A stretch of 64,000 nt of DNA from Candidatus Saccharibacteria bacterium UBA3749 (GTDB taxonomy: Bacteria > Patescibacteriota > Saccharimonadia > Saccharimonadales > Saccharimonadaceae): the NCBI GenBank assembly GCA_002371235.1, contig DFGN01000003.1:1-64000 (forward strand). The letters run 5' to 3'. Position 1 is the stretch's first letter, and the number at the start of each line of letters is the position of its first letter. The notes beneath the pieces were generated by a model. It was not told the origin of the DNA. It worked only from the letters and a program-made list of their open reading frames with translations, and searched no databases. The position numbers and the translations under genes were made by a program. Positions 6,873 through 13,871 of the stretch are shown here, one piece after another.

Positions 6873-8567
6873 ATGGATAAAGCTATATCTAGAAAAGTAC
6901 TGACAAAACTAAGTTGGAGTGCATTTTGTTGCGCTCTTGTTGTTTTTTCGATGTTTGGTAGTTCGTGCTATGCGGACAATGTAACTGACCAGATCCGCAT
7001 AACCGTACCTGCTTCATGTTCTATTGAGAATAATGCGCCGAGCGGAGATGAGCATACTGCGACTATTTGGAACCTTAGCTATGTGCCAGATATTGGCACA
7101 AGCACCTTTAAGACTTATTGTAACGACAATAGTGGCTATGCTATATATGCAGTAGGTTACAGCAACGATGAAGTAGGAAATACCCTGATGAAGCACAGCG
7201 AAGATGATGCGTTTGATTTCGAAACGGGACTGGCGACATCTGGTCCAGATTCGAATTGGGCGATGAAGCTGACCAAGGTTGAGGGGACTTATGAGCCGAC
7301 CATGCATGAAGATAGTGACGGTCCGTACACTAGTTACCATGTAGTACCAAATATACAAACGAAAGTAGTGTCGTTTCCGTCAAACACCGACATGCCGTCA
7401 ACTGGTGTAAACGCGATTGGTTCATCATTTACGGCAACGTATGCCGTGTGGATTTCCGGAAACCAAGCGGCCGGTACTTATACTGGCAAGGTGCGTTATA
7501 CATTGGTGCATCCAATGCTAGCGCCACTGCCCGTCTCGTGTAATCCTAGTGGTACTACGATTGGAACTAACAGTAATACTGATATTGTATGTATGCAAGA
7601 CTTTGCCTCATTATCATCCTCGGCTAAATCTACCATCATAAGTAATATGGTAGAAGGAACCCAATATACATTAACTGATAAACGTGATGAAAAAACCTAT
7701 ACAATATCTAAACTGAAAGATGGTAAGGTCTGGATGACTCAGAACCTAGACTTAGACCTAGATGAAAACACCACTTATACTAATGAAGATACTGATCTAG
7801 GTTGGAACACATCCACTAATGCTTACGACACAGCCAGTTGGTCACCAATACGTTCTACCTATGAGACAACTTCTGACCACATCCATGCTTGGTGCCAAGG
7901 TGGAACCTGGAACTCACAATATGGTTCCTGCGAAAACAACAATACCCCGGAATCATATGACCCAGGAAACCTATACTGGAACAGTGAAACCAGTGGCTAT
8001 TCAGACTGGGACGCATATTATAATTCCTGCGACTATTCCACTACCACTCCATCTTGTGATGAATCACTGAATCCACTTTCTACCTATGTGTCTAGTACTG
8101 GTACTGAGCAGTACCACTTAGGCAACTATTATAACTGGCCAGCTGCTATTGCTTCTAATGATGCTAGCATATATGGAGCATATAATGAAACCACTGGACA
8201 ATACGAGAATCTAGAAACCCATCAATCCATCTGTCCAGCTGGCTGGACCTTGCCTTACTCAACTTGGAACGATAATCTAGGGCAAAGCGAAGGAGACTTT
8301 GCAGGTCTGTGGAGTGAGTATGGTTGGACCGACAATGACGGCTTCAGTGACATATCTACTGTCTGGTCAGCTCCGCTCTACTTCGCTCCCGCCGGCTACT
8401 TCAATGGTAATCTCGGGACTGTCGGGTACGACGGCTACTTCTGGTCGTCTGTTGCGGGCAATGGCAGCTACGCCAGGTACGCGTACTTCAGCGTGGGTGG
8501 CGGCACCAGCCCGGCAGAGTACTACAATCGCAACGGCGGCGATTCCGTCCGATGTTTGCTTCGTTAG
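6873..8567 (+). CDS. secreted FISUMP-domain surface protein C
   Basis: A 564-residue exported protein distantly related to A and B. The start was placed at the ATG after a GAGAGG ribosome binding site; the reading frame is open upstream but has no signal there. The signal peptide (residues 1-35) ends near SSCYA. The N-terminal beta-rich domain repeats the A/B pattern (DQIRITVPASC, YHVVPN, YTLVHP), but the InlB-type repeat is absent. The FISUMP domain follows (VWMTQNLDLDL, ICPAGWTLP, FWSS, SVRCLLR at the end). Many Asn/Trp/Tyr-rich loops are inserted between the domain's anchors. The last 55 codons are strongly GC-rich with about 30 of 53 ending in C. It is likely cell-surface exposed; the ligand is unknown. 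Confidence 0.82.
   Translation: MDKAISRKVLTKLSWSAFCCALVVFSMFGSSCYADNVTDQIRITVPASCSIENNAPSGDEHTATIWNLSYVPDIGTSTFKTYCNDNSGYAIYAVGYSNDEVGNTLMKHSEDDAFDFETGLATSGPDSNWAMKLTKVEGTYEPTMHEDSDGPYTSYHVVPNIQTKVVSFPSNTDMPSTGVNAIGSSFTATYAVWISGNQAAGTYTGKVRYTLVHPMLAPLPVSCNPSGTTIGTNSNTDIVCMQDFASLSSSAKSTIISNMVEGTQYTLTDKRDEKTYTISKLKDGKVWMTQNLDLDLDENTTYTNEDTDLGWNTSTNAYDTASWSPIRSTYETTSDHIHAWCQGGTWNSQYGSCENNNTPESYDPGNLYWNSETSGYSDWDAYYNSCDYSTTTPSCDESLNPLSTYVSSTGTEQYHLGNYYNWPAAIASNDASIYGAYNETTGQYENLETHQSICPAGWTLPYSTWNDNLGQSEGDFAGLWSEYGWTDNDGFSDISTVWSAPLYFAPAGYFNGNLGTVGYDGYFWSSVAGNGSYARYAYFSVGGGTSPAEYYNRNGGDSVRCLLR
8385..8564 (+). other. hypervariable GC-rich C-terminal segment of FISUMP protein C
   Basis: From about YFAPAGYF to SVRCLLR the coding sequence changes abruptly to GC-rich, C-ending codons (TAC, GGC, AGC, TTC, GCC), unlike the rest of the gene. 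The segment encodes many Tyr, Gly, Ser, Asn and Phe, the residue set expected when AAC codons of a template are randomised at A. No template or reverse transcriptase is in the window. Confidence 0.4.
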
Positions 8568-8589
8568 TATGGTGAACTATATTTGATTT

Positions 8590-8793
8590 CTATTTCGAAC
8601 TCAAATGCCAATGATTACCATACTCGCATTTATATACAGATAGCTCTGGAGCATGATGGTCATAAGCAGCCACGAGCGCAGCGAGTTTTGCTTCTTCTTC
8701 GGTATCGTAACAAATTTTGTGAGTGTCACCAACCCAGCAACGCTTGGGCTCATATTTTTGATTAGAATTTAAGTGTTTGTTTCGATTGGCCAT
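8590..8793 (-). CDS. small hypothetical protein (67 aa) with C/H-rich end
   Basis: No family is recognised. The protein is basic at the N-terminus (MANRNKHLNSNQK), has a middle acidic-alanine helix (TEEEAKLAALVAAYDHH), and ends in YKCEYGNHWHL, a Cys/His cluster that might bind metal. A TATAAT box (8807-8802) lies 8 nt before the ATG, the same close spacing used by housekeeping genes in this window, which supports expression. It is divergent from typA, converges on FISUMP gene C, and probably forms a single-gene transcript. Confidence 0.6.
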   Translation of the reverse strand: MANRNKHLNSNQKYEPKRCWVGDTHKICYDTEEEAKLAALVAAYDHHAPELSVYKCEYGNHWHLSSK

Positions 8794-8850
8794 ATGTTTA
8801 TATTATATCACATATTGATATATTTTGCAAGCTATGGTAGAATTACTCCT

Positions 8851-10770
8851 ATGACTTTGAATAAAGATATGATACGAAATGTAGCAATCATTGCACATGT
8901 CGACCACGGTAAAACTACCCTGGTCGATGGGCTTTTGAAACAATCACATACATTTCGTGACAATCAAGCTGAGATGGCGCAGACCCTCATCATGGACTCT
9001 GGCGACCAGGAGCACGAGCGTGGGATTACGATTACGGCGAAGCAGACCTGTGTTTATTATGATGGTTACAAGATAAATATAATCGATACACCGGGGCATG
9101 CTGATTTCTCAGGCGAGGTGGAGCGCACCCTCAACATGGCAGATGGCGTAATCCTGATCGTAGATGCCCAGGAAGGCCCGATGCCACAGACCAAATTCGT
9201 ACTATCTAAAGCTCTGGCGCTAGGACTGAAGCCGGTAGTAGTTATTAATAAGATTGATAAGCCGGCAGCCCGAATTAGTGAGGTCCTAAGCGAAGTCGAG
9301 AGTCTATTCTTGGAGCTCGCAACTGACGAATCACAACTATTCTACCCAGTATATTACGCTATTGCACGCGAAGGCCGAGCCGGGAAAACGACCGACCTCG
9401 ATAATGACCTACATGTAATCTTTGAGGCAATCATTAATGATATTCCGGCACCTTCCGTGAATCCGGATGCGGAGTCGGCGCAGCTACTGGTAGCCGCCCT
9501 GGCAGGCGATAATTACCTGGGGAAGTACTGCATTGGAAAAATTTTTAGTGGTAAGCTTAAAAAAGGACAGAGTGTTACCATTTTGAGAGCGAGCAATGCT
9601 TCCGACGAGGGATCTTTCGCGACGACGGGAGCGAACGATAAAGAGCTCGCTCATGACGACGGATTGAGCAACCAGCGCCCGAGTGGAAGCACGGTCACGA
9701 AACAGAAGGGTAAGATTGACTGCCTTTTCTCCTATCGTGGTCTTTCTAAAGAAGAGGTTCCCGAAGCGATTGCGGGGGATATTGTAGCGATTACCGGAGT
9801 CTCAGAAGCTAATATCGGTGACACGATTGCTACTGGCGACAATCCTGAGGCCCTACCTGGAATTGAGCTAGAGGCCCCGACCCTATCCATCTATATCGGG
9901 CCAAACACTTCACCGCTAAAAGGGCGTGAAGGCGAATTTACGACTTCACGACAAATCGCCGAGAGACTGACGCGTGAGCTAGAGACTAACATCGCGCTAA
10001 GAATTCAACCAGACGGATTGGGCTACAAGGTATCTGGTCGTGGTGAATTACATTTGTCGGTATTAATTGAGACAATGCGTCGCGAGGGCTACGAAATGGA
10101 AGTGGGTCGTCCAGAAGTAGTTTACCGTGAGATAGACGGTGTGAAGTGTGAGCCGATTGAGTCTCTTACTATTGAAGTAGAGCCAGAGTTTGTCGGTGCA
10201 GTTTCACAAGAACTAGGTGTACGCAAAGCCGAGCTAAAGTCGCAGGAACTTACCGCTTCTGGCGCCACTAGATTCATTTATGAGATTTCGACTGCAGCAT
10301 TAATCGGACTGCGCAATAATCTACTTACTGCCACTAAGGGTACGGTGATCATGTCTTCGATCTCTGCGGGATACCGACCAGTAGAAGGGAAATACAAGCC
10401 GGAACGTAACGGCGCCCTGGTTTCGTTCGAATCAGGAGTATCGACGGCATACGCACTTGACGCGGCACAGGCACGCGGAATTCTCTACATACCACCACAA
10501 GTGCCGGTCTATCAGGGTATGATTGTAGGATTGTCTAATAAGAAAGACGACCTAGACATCAATGTCTGCCGCGAAAAGCAGCTTACCAATATGCGCACAC
10601 ACGCTTCTGATGGCGCGATTCAGTTGACTCCTTACACTCAGCTGTCACTAGAGCAATGCTTAGATTTCTTACTAGACGATGAATTGCTCGAGGTTACGCC
10701 GAAATCGCTACGTCTTCGCAAGCGCCAGCTTGATCCAGTTAAGCGTAAGCGCGAAAACCGTGAAGCTTAG
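8851..10770 (+). CDS. typA: translational GTPase TypA/BipA
   Basis: A ribosome-binding GTPase of the EF-G family, 639 residues. The start at 8851 was chosen because TAGAAT ends 7 nt upstream and the protein then begins directly with the conserved MIRNVAIIAHVDHGKTTLV (the P-loop). G2/G3 features RGITI and DTPGHADFSGEVER and the NKID motif are present. Domain II is interrupted at about residues 248-285 by a low-complexity stretch (ASNASDEGSF...STVTKQ), rich in Ser, Asp and Gly, that is not part of the family. Domains III, V and the TypA-specific C-terminus (YRPVEGKYK, GVSTAYALD, LTPYTQLSLEQ) follow. It is preceded by a divergent small gene and followed by tatD with its own ribosome binding site. 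Confidence 0.95.
   Translation: MTLNKDMIRNVAIIAHVDHGKTTLVDGLLKQSHTFRDNQAEMAQTLIMDSGDQEHERGITITAKQTCVYYDGYKINIIDTPGHADFSGEVERTLNMADGVILIVDAQEGPMPQTKFVLSKALALGLKPVVVINKIDKPAARISEVLSEVESLFLELATDESQLFYPVYYAIAREGRAGKTTDLDNDLHVIFEAIINDIPAPSVNPDAESAQLLVAALAGDNYLGKYCIGKIFSGKLKKGQSVTILRASNASDEGSFATTGANDKELAHDDGLSNQRPSGSTVTKQKGKIDCLFSYRGLSKEEVPEAIAGDIVAITGVSEANIGDTIATGDNPEALPGIELEAPTLSIYIGPNTSPLKGREGEFTTSRQIAERLTRELETNIALRIQPDGLGYKVSGRGELHLSVLIETMRREGYEMEVGRPEVVYREIDGVKCEPIESLTIEVEPEFVGAVSQELGVRKAELKSQELTASGATRFIYEISTAALIGLRNNLLTATKGTVIMSSISAGYRPVEGKYKPERNGALVSFESGVSTAYALDAAQARGILYIPPQVPVYQGMIVGLSNKKDDLDINVCREKQLTNMRTHASDGAIQLTPYTQLSLEQCLDFLLDDELLEVTPKSLRLRKRQLDPVKRKRENREA
9585..9705 (+). repeat. GC-rich coding insertion in typA, probable diverged member of the palindromic insert family
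   Basis: The extra stretch in domain II contains GACGACGGGAGCGAACGA, similar to GACGACGGGCGCGAGCGA in the uvrB insert. It also has an inverted repeat GAGCGAGC (9587-9594) / GCTCGCTC (9645-9652). It keeps the frame. The long gene-specific arms of the clear copies are not evident here, so membership in the family is tentative. Confidence 0.4.
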
Positions 10771-10848
10771 GCATTTAAAAACTAATATTCAAACATATCC
10801 TGAATTATTACATTTAAGCTATAATTATTATCGAAAGGAGTTTTGCAA

Positions 10849-11646
10849 ATGTCTCTTATTGATACTCATTGCCACTTGCACGACCAAGAGTTTTTTACCG
10901 CAGAGCAAGCGGAGGAGATGCTAAAACATGCCCACGAAAAAGATGTTGATCGGATTATTTGTATTGGAACATCGCACGAAGATTCTCTGGTAGCGCGCGA
11001 TTTTGCCTCTTCCCATAATAACGTTTACTGGACCTACGGTATCCACCCAGAGAATGCTGCTACGACTTCAGAGCAGCTAATCTCCGATGCAGACAAGCTA
11101 GTTAAAAAAGCACTGGACTTATCTAGTCCTTTAGTTGCCATCGGCGAAGTGGGACTTGATTATCATTATCCAAATTATCAGCGCGAGATGCAAATCCAAC
11201 TGCTTGAGCAGATGCTAGAACTAGCGACCAGATATGATTTGCCCGTTTCGTTCCATATCAGGGAAGCGTTTGACGACTTTTTCCCGGTGGTGGCTAACTG
11301 CCCAAAGTTACGTGGCGTAGTGCATTCTTTTACCGATAGCAAGAAAGTATTGAAACGAATCCTAAATGAAACCGAGTTCTATATCGGAGTAAATGGCCTA
11401 GCTACTTATTCGACTTTGCCGACGCCACCACTAGAGAGGATTTTGCTCGAAACGGATGCGCCGTTCTTGACTCCAAAGCCATTTCGTGGTATAATAAATG
11501 AACCAGCCTATGTGAGTGAGGTAGCGAAATGGCTAGCCGCAACACTTGGGCTAGAGTTTAAGATCATAGAGAAGGAGACCACAGAAAATGGAAACAGATT
11601 GTTCAACCTATGTAGTACCCTCCTTTGCAAAAAGAGAGGCCTATGA
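10849..11646 (+). CDS. tatD: TatD family metal-dependent hydrolase (DNase-like)
   Basis: A 265-residue TIM-barrel hydrolase of the TatD family, usually described as a metal-dependent 3'-5' DNase or deoxyribonuclease. The start is the ATG after a GAAAGGAG ribosome binding site. The metal-binding motif is IDTHCHLHD at the N-terminus, followed by GEVGLDYHY near residue 100, SFHIRE near 140, and the terminal LLETDAPFLTP. The family's usual middle histidine motif (VVHSF) is present. Length matches the family (about 260). The gene lies downstream of typA with its own promoter region (TATAAT near 10820), and its end overlaps a short frame that could be a separate gene. Confidence 0.92.
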   Translation: MSLIDTHCHLHDQEFFTAEQAEEMLKHAHEKDVDRIICIGTSHEDSLVARDFASSHNNVYWTYGIHPENAATTSEQLISDADKLVKKALDLSSPLVAIGEVGLDYHYPNYQREMQIQLLEQMLELATRYDLPVSFHIREAFDDFFPVVANCPKLRGVVHSFTDSKKVLKRILNETEFYIGVNGLATYSTLPTPPLERILLETDAPFLTPKPFRGIINEPAYVSEVAKWLAATLGLEFKIIEKETTENGNRLFNLCSTLLCKKRGL

Positions 11647-11740
11647 TTTTGCCGACTCTTCAGTAAAAGACCTTGAGGTTTTCAAGGAGCTAAATGCAAT
11701 TTCAGAGGAGATAGAAAAATGTCGCTTAGAAAACTCCTAA
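11588..11740 (+). CDS. possible small protein (50 aa) overlapping tatD and the next gene
   Basis: An ATG preceded by AAGGAG about 10 nt upstream opens a 50-codon frame (METDCSTYVVPSFAKREAYD...) that ends in TAA inside the start region of the following gene. It overlaps tatD by 59 nt and the next gene by 22 nt in different frames. The sequence is acidic and helical at the end (ISEEIEKCRLENS). No family is recognised. The good ribosome binding site and the way it bridges two genes suggest translational coupling, but it could be chance. Confidence 0.4.
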   Translation: METDCSTYVVPSFAKREAYDFADSSVKDLEVFKELNAISEEIEKCRLENS

Positions 11741-12105
11741 GGTTTAGGAAGAAACTATCCCCAAATTATCCGGTCAAGACTCCGAAAGAAATGCCAAAGC
11801 TTACTTACGATGACTTAATCAATGCTGAAGCAGAGCTTGGACGAACGATTTTTGGGCCGATTCCAGAAGGCCACCAGCGAGAATTCTTTGAAGCTCGCCA
11901 AAATGTCTGGATTTGGCACGAGAGCTATCTAGACACTTCGGGAGCCATCAAGGAAATCACCGTCCGATATGAAGTGCGTCCTGCTGGCGTTTATAAGAAA
12001 TCCAATGTCAGTAAATATAAAAAGATCACCGGGGACGAACTCGATAATTTCCGTATGGCTACAAAGGCCTACCTTAACCTTGTCAAAACAAAACTCTATT
12101 GCTAA
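11719..12105 (+). CDS. hypothetical protein (128 aa)
   Basis: No family is recognised. The protein starts after a GAGGAG ribosome binding site 8 nt upstream. It has a basic N-terminus (LRKLLRFRKKL) without a signal peptide, then a compact region with aromatic and charged residues (RQNVWIWHESYLDTSG, EITVRYEVRPAGVYK) that looks like a small beta-rich cytoplasmic domain. It ends in NLVKTKLYC. It follows tatD, probably in one transcript, and precedes a membrane protein that has its own -10 box. It is probably a lineage-specific gene. Confidence 0.6.
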   Translation: MSLRKLLRFRKKLSPNYPVKTPKEMPKLTYDDLINAEAELGRTIFGPIPEGHQREFFEARQNVWIWHESYLDTSGAIKEITVRYEVRPAGVYKKSNVSKYKKITGDELDNFRMATKAYLNLVKTKLYC

Positions 12106-12114
12106 AATAGAGTT

Positions 12115-12723
12115 ATGAATATTCAACCCGCTAATTCTATTGTCAAGCCTCAAACTGACCAGGAGTCAAATGCGACCCCAGTTAAGCCAGCAAAAACGAA
12201 ACGAGGAAGGTTCTGCGTTGGAATTGGGTTCTTTGTTATTGGTATAATTACTCTAATTGTAGGAGTGGTGTTTTTGGTACTAGATTTACTTAATGTGCCA
12301 GATATAGATGCTGGCGAATATCTAGTATCGGCTGACCGTTGGGTGCTAGTTGATGGAACTAACTGCGCCAGCACCGCAGAAAATGTCACCACGACTGACG
12401 CCGAGAGCGAGAGTGCCGAGAACGCTGCAAAAGCAACAGAAGACGTCACAGAAAATGGTAATAACAATGCCACCAATTGCATGCCGAGTGTGATTTGGAA
12501 ATTCACCGAGATTGGTAAAGGCACGTTGACAACAAATGGTCACATTAACGATTACGACTTCATTTGGGCGATTCGGGACGGCAAGCTGGCAATTGAAACA
12601 AGATGGCTCTACGATCTTAATAACGCATACGAATATGAGCTCAACCAAAAAGAGGGCGTGCTGACCCTATACGATGGCGATAAGCAAATCAATTTTACTG
12701 GTGAATTTACAAATAACCAATAA
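12115..12723 (+). CDS. single-pass membrane protein with beta-rich extracellular domain
   Basis: A 202-residue protein of unknown function. A cytoplasmic N-terminus of about 35 residues rich in Pro/Gln/Lys leads into one transmembrane segment (FVIGIITLIVGVVFLVLDLL, about 40-60). An extracellular part follows with an acidic/Asn/Thr-rich loop and a beta-rich C-terminus (ITINGEF-like, WAIRDGKLAIETRWLYD). TAAAAT (12103-12108) ends 6 nt before the ATG, suggesting a leaderless transcript. Two cysteines in the outer domain (NCAS, NCMP) could pair. It is upstream of the cysteine desulfurase but has no evident link with it. Confidence 0.65.
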   Translation: MNIQPANSIVKPQTDQESNATPVKPAKTKRGRFCVGIGFFVIGIITLIVGVVFLVLDLLNVPDIDAGEYLVSADRWVLVDGTNCASTAENVTTTDAESESAENAAKATEDVTENGNNNATNCMPSVIWKFTEIGKGTLTTNGHINDYDFIWAIRDGKLAIETRWLYDLNNAYEYELNQKEGVLTLYDGDKQINFTGEFTNNQ

Positions 12724-12743
12724 TATGTTATAATAGTATTATT

Positions 12744-13871
12744 ATGATTTATCTTGACCATGCTGCAGCAACACCGGTAGACAAAAAGGTATTTGCGGCG
12801 ATGGCGCCGTATTTTACGGAGGAGTTTTATAATCCGTCGGCGGCGTATTTGCCAGCAAAAAAAATTTCCGCTGACTACGAGGCGGCAAAGGGCGTAATTG
12901 CACATACAATCGGGGCAAAAGCTCACGATCTAATTGTGACCGCTGGAGCGACTGAAGCAAATAATCTGGCTTTTACGGCCGCACATGGCGAGATACTATA
13001 TCTTACTACCGAGCACGACTCGGTTCGACGCGTTGCAGAAGCTAAAGGTGGTAAAGCCATCAAGGTGCTGCCTAGTGGACTAATTGACTTGGAAGATTTG
13101 CGCCGTCAAATTACAGATAAAACAGAGTTGATCTCCGTGTCACTGGTCAACAATGAGCTTGGCGTAATCCAACCTCTGGCCGAGGTAGCAGGGATTATCC
13201 GTGAGATAAAACTCGACCGCATGAGGCGAGGCGTAAAGCAACAGTTGCTCCTTCATTCGGATGCTTCACAAGCACTCAATTTGCTTGACGTGAGCGTGGC
13301 ACGACTAGGAGTAGATCTAATGACACTTAATGCCGCGAAAATCTATGGGCCAAAAGGAATTGGCGCACTTTATGTGGCTCACGGTGTTAGACTGGAGCCG
13401 CTCACTCTCGGTGGTGGACAAGAAAACGGCCTACGCTCAGGAACAGAGAATGTACCTGGAGTGATTGGATTTGCCGAGGCAGTACGACTGGCTAAGGAGC
13501 ATTTAAATGGTAACCGCAAAAAATACGCAAAGTGGAAGAAAATTTTTCTATCTGAACTTTCTGACTATGAACTTATCGATAAAAAACACGCCTTAGACAA
13601 TTTCGTGGTCGTTAGTTTCGATGGGATTGATGCGGAACGACTCGTCTTCCTACTAGAAGCAGAAGAGGTCTATGTTGCAACTGGAGCGGCCTGTGCGGCC
13701 TCGAAAGGTGTCCGTTCGCACGTCCTTAAAGCAATTGGGCTCAGCGAAAGACAAATTGCCGGCTCGCTAAGGATTACTTTTGGTGAAACAAATGATGAAA
13801 TACAAGTTCGCGAAGCAGCACGAATTATCAATAAAGCTGTTAGAGAGGAGCGTGCAAGAATTAATGGCTAA
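12744..13871 (+). CDS. iscS: cysteine desulfurase (NifS/IscS family)
   Basis: A PLP-dependent enzyme that takes sulfur from cysteine, here most likely to feed tRNA thiolation because mnmA overlaps it by 8 nt. It has 375 residues. It begins MIYLDHAAATPVD; TEHDSVRR supplies the histidine that stacks on PLP; KIYGPKGIGAL carries the PLP lysine; the catalytic cysteine is in ATGAACAASKG. The residue before the PLP lysine is Ala (NAAK) where relatives usually have His. TATAAT ends 9 nt before the ATG with no ribosome binding site, so the message is probably leaderless. No iscU or other Fe-S assembly gene is nearby. Confidence 0.92.
   Translation: MIYLDHAAATPVDKKVFAAMAPYFTEEFYNPSAAYLPAKKISADYEAAKGVIAHTIGAKAHDLIVTAGATEANNLAFTAAHGEILYLTTEHDSVRRVAEAKGGKAIKVLPSGLIDLEDLRRQITDKTELISVSLVNNELGVIQPLAEVAGIIREIKLDRMRRGVKQQLLLHSDASQALNLLDVSVARLGVDLMTLNAAKIYGPKGIGALYVAHGVRLEPLTLGGGQENGLRSGTENVPGVIGFAEAVRLAKEHLNGNRKKYAKWKKIFLSELSDYELIDKKHALDNFVVVSFDGIDAERLVFLLEAEEVYVATGAACAASKGVRSHVLKAIGLSERQIAGSLRITFGETNDEIQVREAARIINKAVREERARING

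Noticed and set aside
1..8567. A complete diversity-generating retroelement
   Set aside because: Variable-looking ends are present, but no reverse transcriptase, accessory protein or template repeat lies in the window.
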